Below are positions 5,980 to 7,569 of a stretch of DNA of 7,569 nt, piece after piece. The stretch lies in NCBI GenBank assembly GCA_002726235.1, contig PBSN01000004.1, positions 5,627 to 13,195 on the forward strand, given 5' to 3'. The translations under genes were made by a program, and so were the position numbers. Each line of letters begins with the position of its first letter. Position 1 is the stretch's first letter. Source of the stretch: Nitrospiraceae bacterium (GTDB taxonomy: Bacteria; Nitrospirota; Nitrospiria; Nitrospirales; UBA2166). The notes beneath the pieces were generated by a model, which had not been told where the DNA came from, did not search any database, and saw nothing but the letters and a program-made list of their open reading frames with translations.

Positions 5980-7569
5980 CTATTCCACCGTAACACTCTT
6001 TGCCAAATTCCTCGGCTGATCAACATCTGTCCCGCGCAATACGGCAATGTGATATGCCAACAACTGAAGCGGAACGGTCGTGAGAAACGGGGTAAACATG
6101 GGATCAGCATCGGGAATGCGATACACATCATCAGCCAAATCCCCAATAATATCGTCACCCTCGGTCACAATCGCGACCACACGCCCATTTCGAGCCTTTA
6201 CTTCACGAACGGCGGTTACCATTTTACCATATAAATGGTCTCGCGGAGCCAGCACAACCACCGGCATTTGCCTGTCAATAAGGGCAATTGGCCCATGTTT
6301 CATTTCCCCGGCTGCATACCCTTCTGCATGGATGTACGAGATTTCCTTGAGTTTCAATGCGCCCTCAAGGGCAATGGGGAAATTGAGCCCACGTCCAAGA
6401 TAGAGTGCATCGGAATTCCGGTAGTATTTTTCCGCAATCGCCTGAATTGCTTGTTCCGTGGCTAAAATGCGTGTGATTTGAGACGCGATTCCTGCCAGGT
6501 TACGACACCACGCTATCCCATCTTCAGAGGACATCACCCCTCGTGTTCGGCCTAGGAGCAGTGTGAGGAGGTAAAATGCCGAGACTTGCCCGATAAAGGC
6601 CTTTGTTGACGCAACCCCAATCTCTGGGCCTGCATGGGTATACAGTATTCCATCAGCCTCACGCGTCATGGTGCTGCCAAGCGAGTTGCACAGTGCAATA
6701 ACGTGCGCGCCGTGAGCGGTCGCTTCGCGTGTCCCTGCCAAGGTATCAGCAGTCTCACCGGATTGAGAAACGCCAATCACGACATCGTCTTTGTTGAGCA
6801 ACGAGTTGCGATGTCTAAATTCCGATCCCAACTCAACATGAACCGGCAGTTTTGCCACTGTCTCGATGAGGTACTTCCCTATCAATGCAGAATGCCATGA
6901 TGTTCCACATGCTACTACCCACAGGCGCGCTAGCTTACGAATTGCGTCTGGGGAAAGTCCAAGATCAGGAAGCGAGGCTTCGCCGCGTTCTGGGTTATAT
7001 TGCCCCATGATGGTGTGAAGGATGGTTTGCGGTTGCTCGTGAATCTCCTTGAGCATGAAGTGCCGATAGCCAGCCTTTTCAGCCATGCCTGGCGTCCAAT
7101 TGATGTGAGTGGGAGTCTTTTTATGAGTATCTCCATCCAGATCCGTAATCGTGATCTGGTTGTTTGCCACCGTACAGGTTTCGCCATCATCCAGAAAAAT
7201 GATCTTTCGCGTATGATGCAGAATTGCCGGAATATCAGAAGCAATGAAGAATTCCCCGTCACCCAATCCGACTACAAGGGGACAACCCACACGTGCCGCG
7301 ATGAGCATCCCTGGAGCATCCTCACTCAACATGACAATGGCATAGCTACCCGCCAAATCCTTGAGCCCTAACCGAACGGCTTCCTGGAACCGATGTCCTT
7401 TGGCCATCCACCGATGAATGAGATGCGCCACCACTTCCGAGTCGGTTTCTGACTGAAACTCGTACCCGTCACTGGCAAGGTCCTGCTTCAATTCGACATA
7501 GTTTTCAATGATTCCGTTGTGGACCAACACAAGATGATCGGATCGATGCGGATGGGCATTGGCTTCGGT
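5980..7569 (-). CDS. glmS: Glutamine--fructose-6-phosphate aminotransferase, isomerizing (5' end outside window)
   Basis: GlmS makes glucosamine-6-phosphate from fructose-6-phosphate and glutamine, the first step to UDP-GlcNAc for peptidoglycan and lipopolysaccharide. The frame is open from the window edge; the first visible residues TEANAHPH and then VHNGIIENY belong to the glutaminase domain. Using the E. coli protein as ruler, about 80 residues including catalytic Cys1 are outside the window, and 529 residues remain, giving a normal total near 609. Glutamine-binding Asn-Gly (HNG) and the TDSE aspartate (E. coli Asp123) are present. The isomerase half has two SIS domains with ACGTS, SQSGETADTL, AGPEIGVASTKAF, LGRGLNFPIALEGALKLKEISYIHAEG and the canonical C-terminus DVDQPRNLAKSVTVE. 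It is the first visible gene of the cluster; any glmS riboswitch-ribozyme would lie outside. Confidence 0.97.
   Translation of the reverse strand, partial: TEANAHPHRSDHLVLVHNGIIENYVELKQDLASDGYEFQSETDSEVVAHLIHRWMAKGHRFQEAVRLGLKDLAGSYAIVMLSEDAPGMLIAARVGCPLVVGLGDGEFFIASDIPAILHHTRKIIFLDDGETCTVANNQITITDLDGDTHKKTPTHINWTPGMAEKAGYRHFMLKEIHEQPQTILHTIMGQYNPERGEASLPDLGLSPDAIRKLARLWVVACGTSWHSALIGKYLIETVAKLPVHVELGSEFRHRNSLLNKDDVVIGVSQSGETADTLAGTREATAHGAHVIALCNSLGSTMTREADGILYTHAGPEIGVASTKAFIGQVSAFYLLTLLLGRTRGVMSSEDGIAWCRNLAGIASQITRILATEQAIQAIAEKYYRNSDALYLGRGLNFPIALEGALKLKEISYIHAEGYAAGEMKHGPIALIDRQMPVVVLAPRDHLYGKMVTAVREVKARNGRVVAIVTEGDDIIGDLADDVYRIPDADPMFTPFLTTVPLQLLAYHIAVLRGTDVDQPRNLAKSVTVE

Noticed and set aside
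7531-7569. glmS riboswitch-ribozyme
   Set aside because: The 5' end of glmS and its leader are outside the window; the last bases here are coding (TEANAHPH).
1-7569. CRISPR arrays, insertion sequences, tRNA or rRNA genes, integrase or attachment sites
   Set aside because: No repeated spacer pattern, transposase frame, terminal inverted repeats or tRNA-like fold was found while reading; nearly all bases are explained by coding sequence.

Overview
The window holds one continuous minus-strand gene cluster. In the direction of transcription, from high to low coordinates, the order is: glmS (5' end outside the window), an EthD-family small protein, a 45-codon membrane micro-ORF, gatC, panD, gatA, a DUF948-type membrane protein, a YtxH-type membrane protein, gatB, and eno (3' end outside the window). 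No plus-strand gene is supported. The longest untranslated stretch is about 106 nt (5874-5979), so no stretch over 300 bases lacks a gene.

Organism: clearly bacterial. The GC content is around 50% by hand count of samples, Shine-Dalgarno sites are strong, and genes overlap by ATGA or GTGA. A complete gatC/gatA/gatB set suggests Asn-tRNA(Asn) and/or Gln-tRNA(Gln) are made by transamidation. Scattering gatC, gatA and gatB among panD, DUF948/YtxH and eno is compatible with Nitrospirota-like or other deep-branching Gram-negative bacteria. That placement is a weak inference from gene content, not a sequence match.

Layout. 7569-5980: glmS, from about residue 81 of the family to the natural C-terminus. 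5979-5874: short spacer. 5873-5562: EthD-like protein, clearly more AT-rich than its neighbours. 5514-5377: a 45-aa single-pass membrane ORF with a strong RBS, whose stop overlaps the gatC start as ATGA. 5380-5096: gatC. 5071-4646: panD, with start corrected by RBS and by the conserved processing site. 4649-3192: gatA, whose GTG start overlaps the panD stop as GTGA, giving a normal 485-aa protein. 3199-2792 and 2805-2479: two small membrane proteins coupled to gatA and to each other by overlaps. 2407-959: gatB. 962-1: eno, overlapping the gatB stop as ATGA.

How the genes work together: the cluster mixes supply of charged tRNA (GatCAB), amino-sugar synthesis for the cell wall (GlmS), beta-alanine/CoA precursor synthesis (PanD) and glycolysis (Eno). 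GlmS and GatCAB both use glutamine amide nitrogen. PanD uses aspartate, the residue carried by the misacylated tRNA that GatCAB can amidate. The enzymes are ordinary housekeeping proteins. The less described content is the micro-ORF coupled to gatC, the EthD insert, and the DUF948-YtxH pair placed between gatA and gatB.
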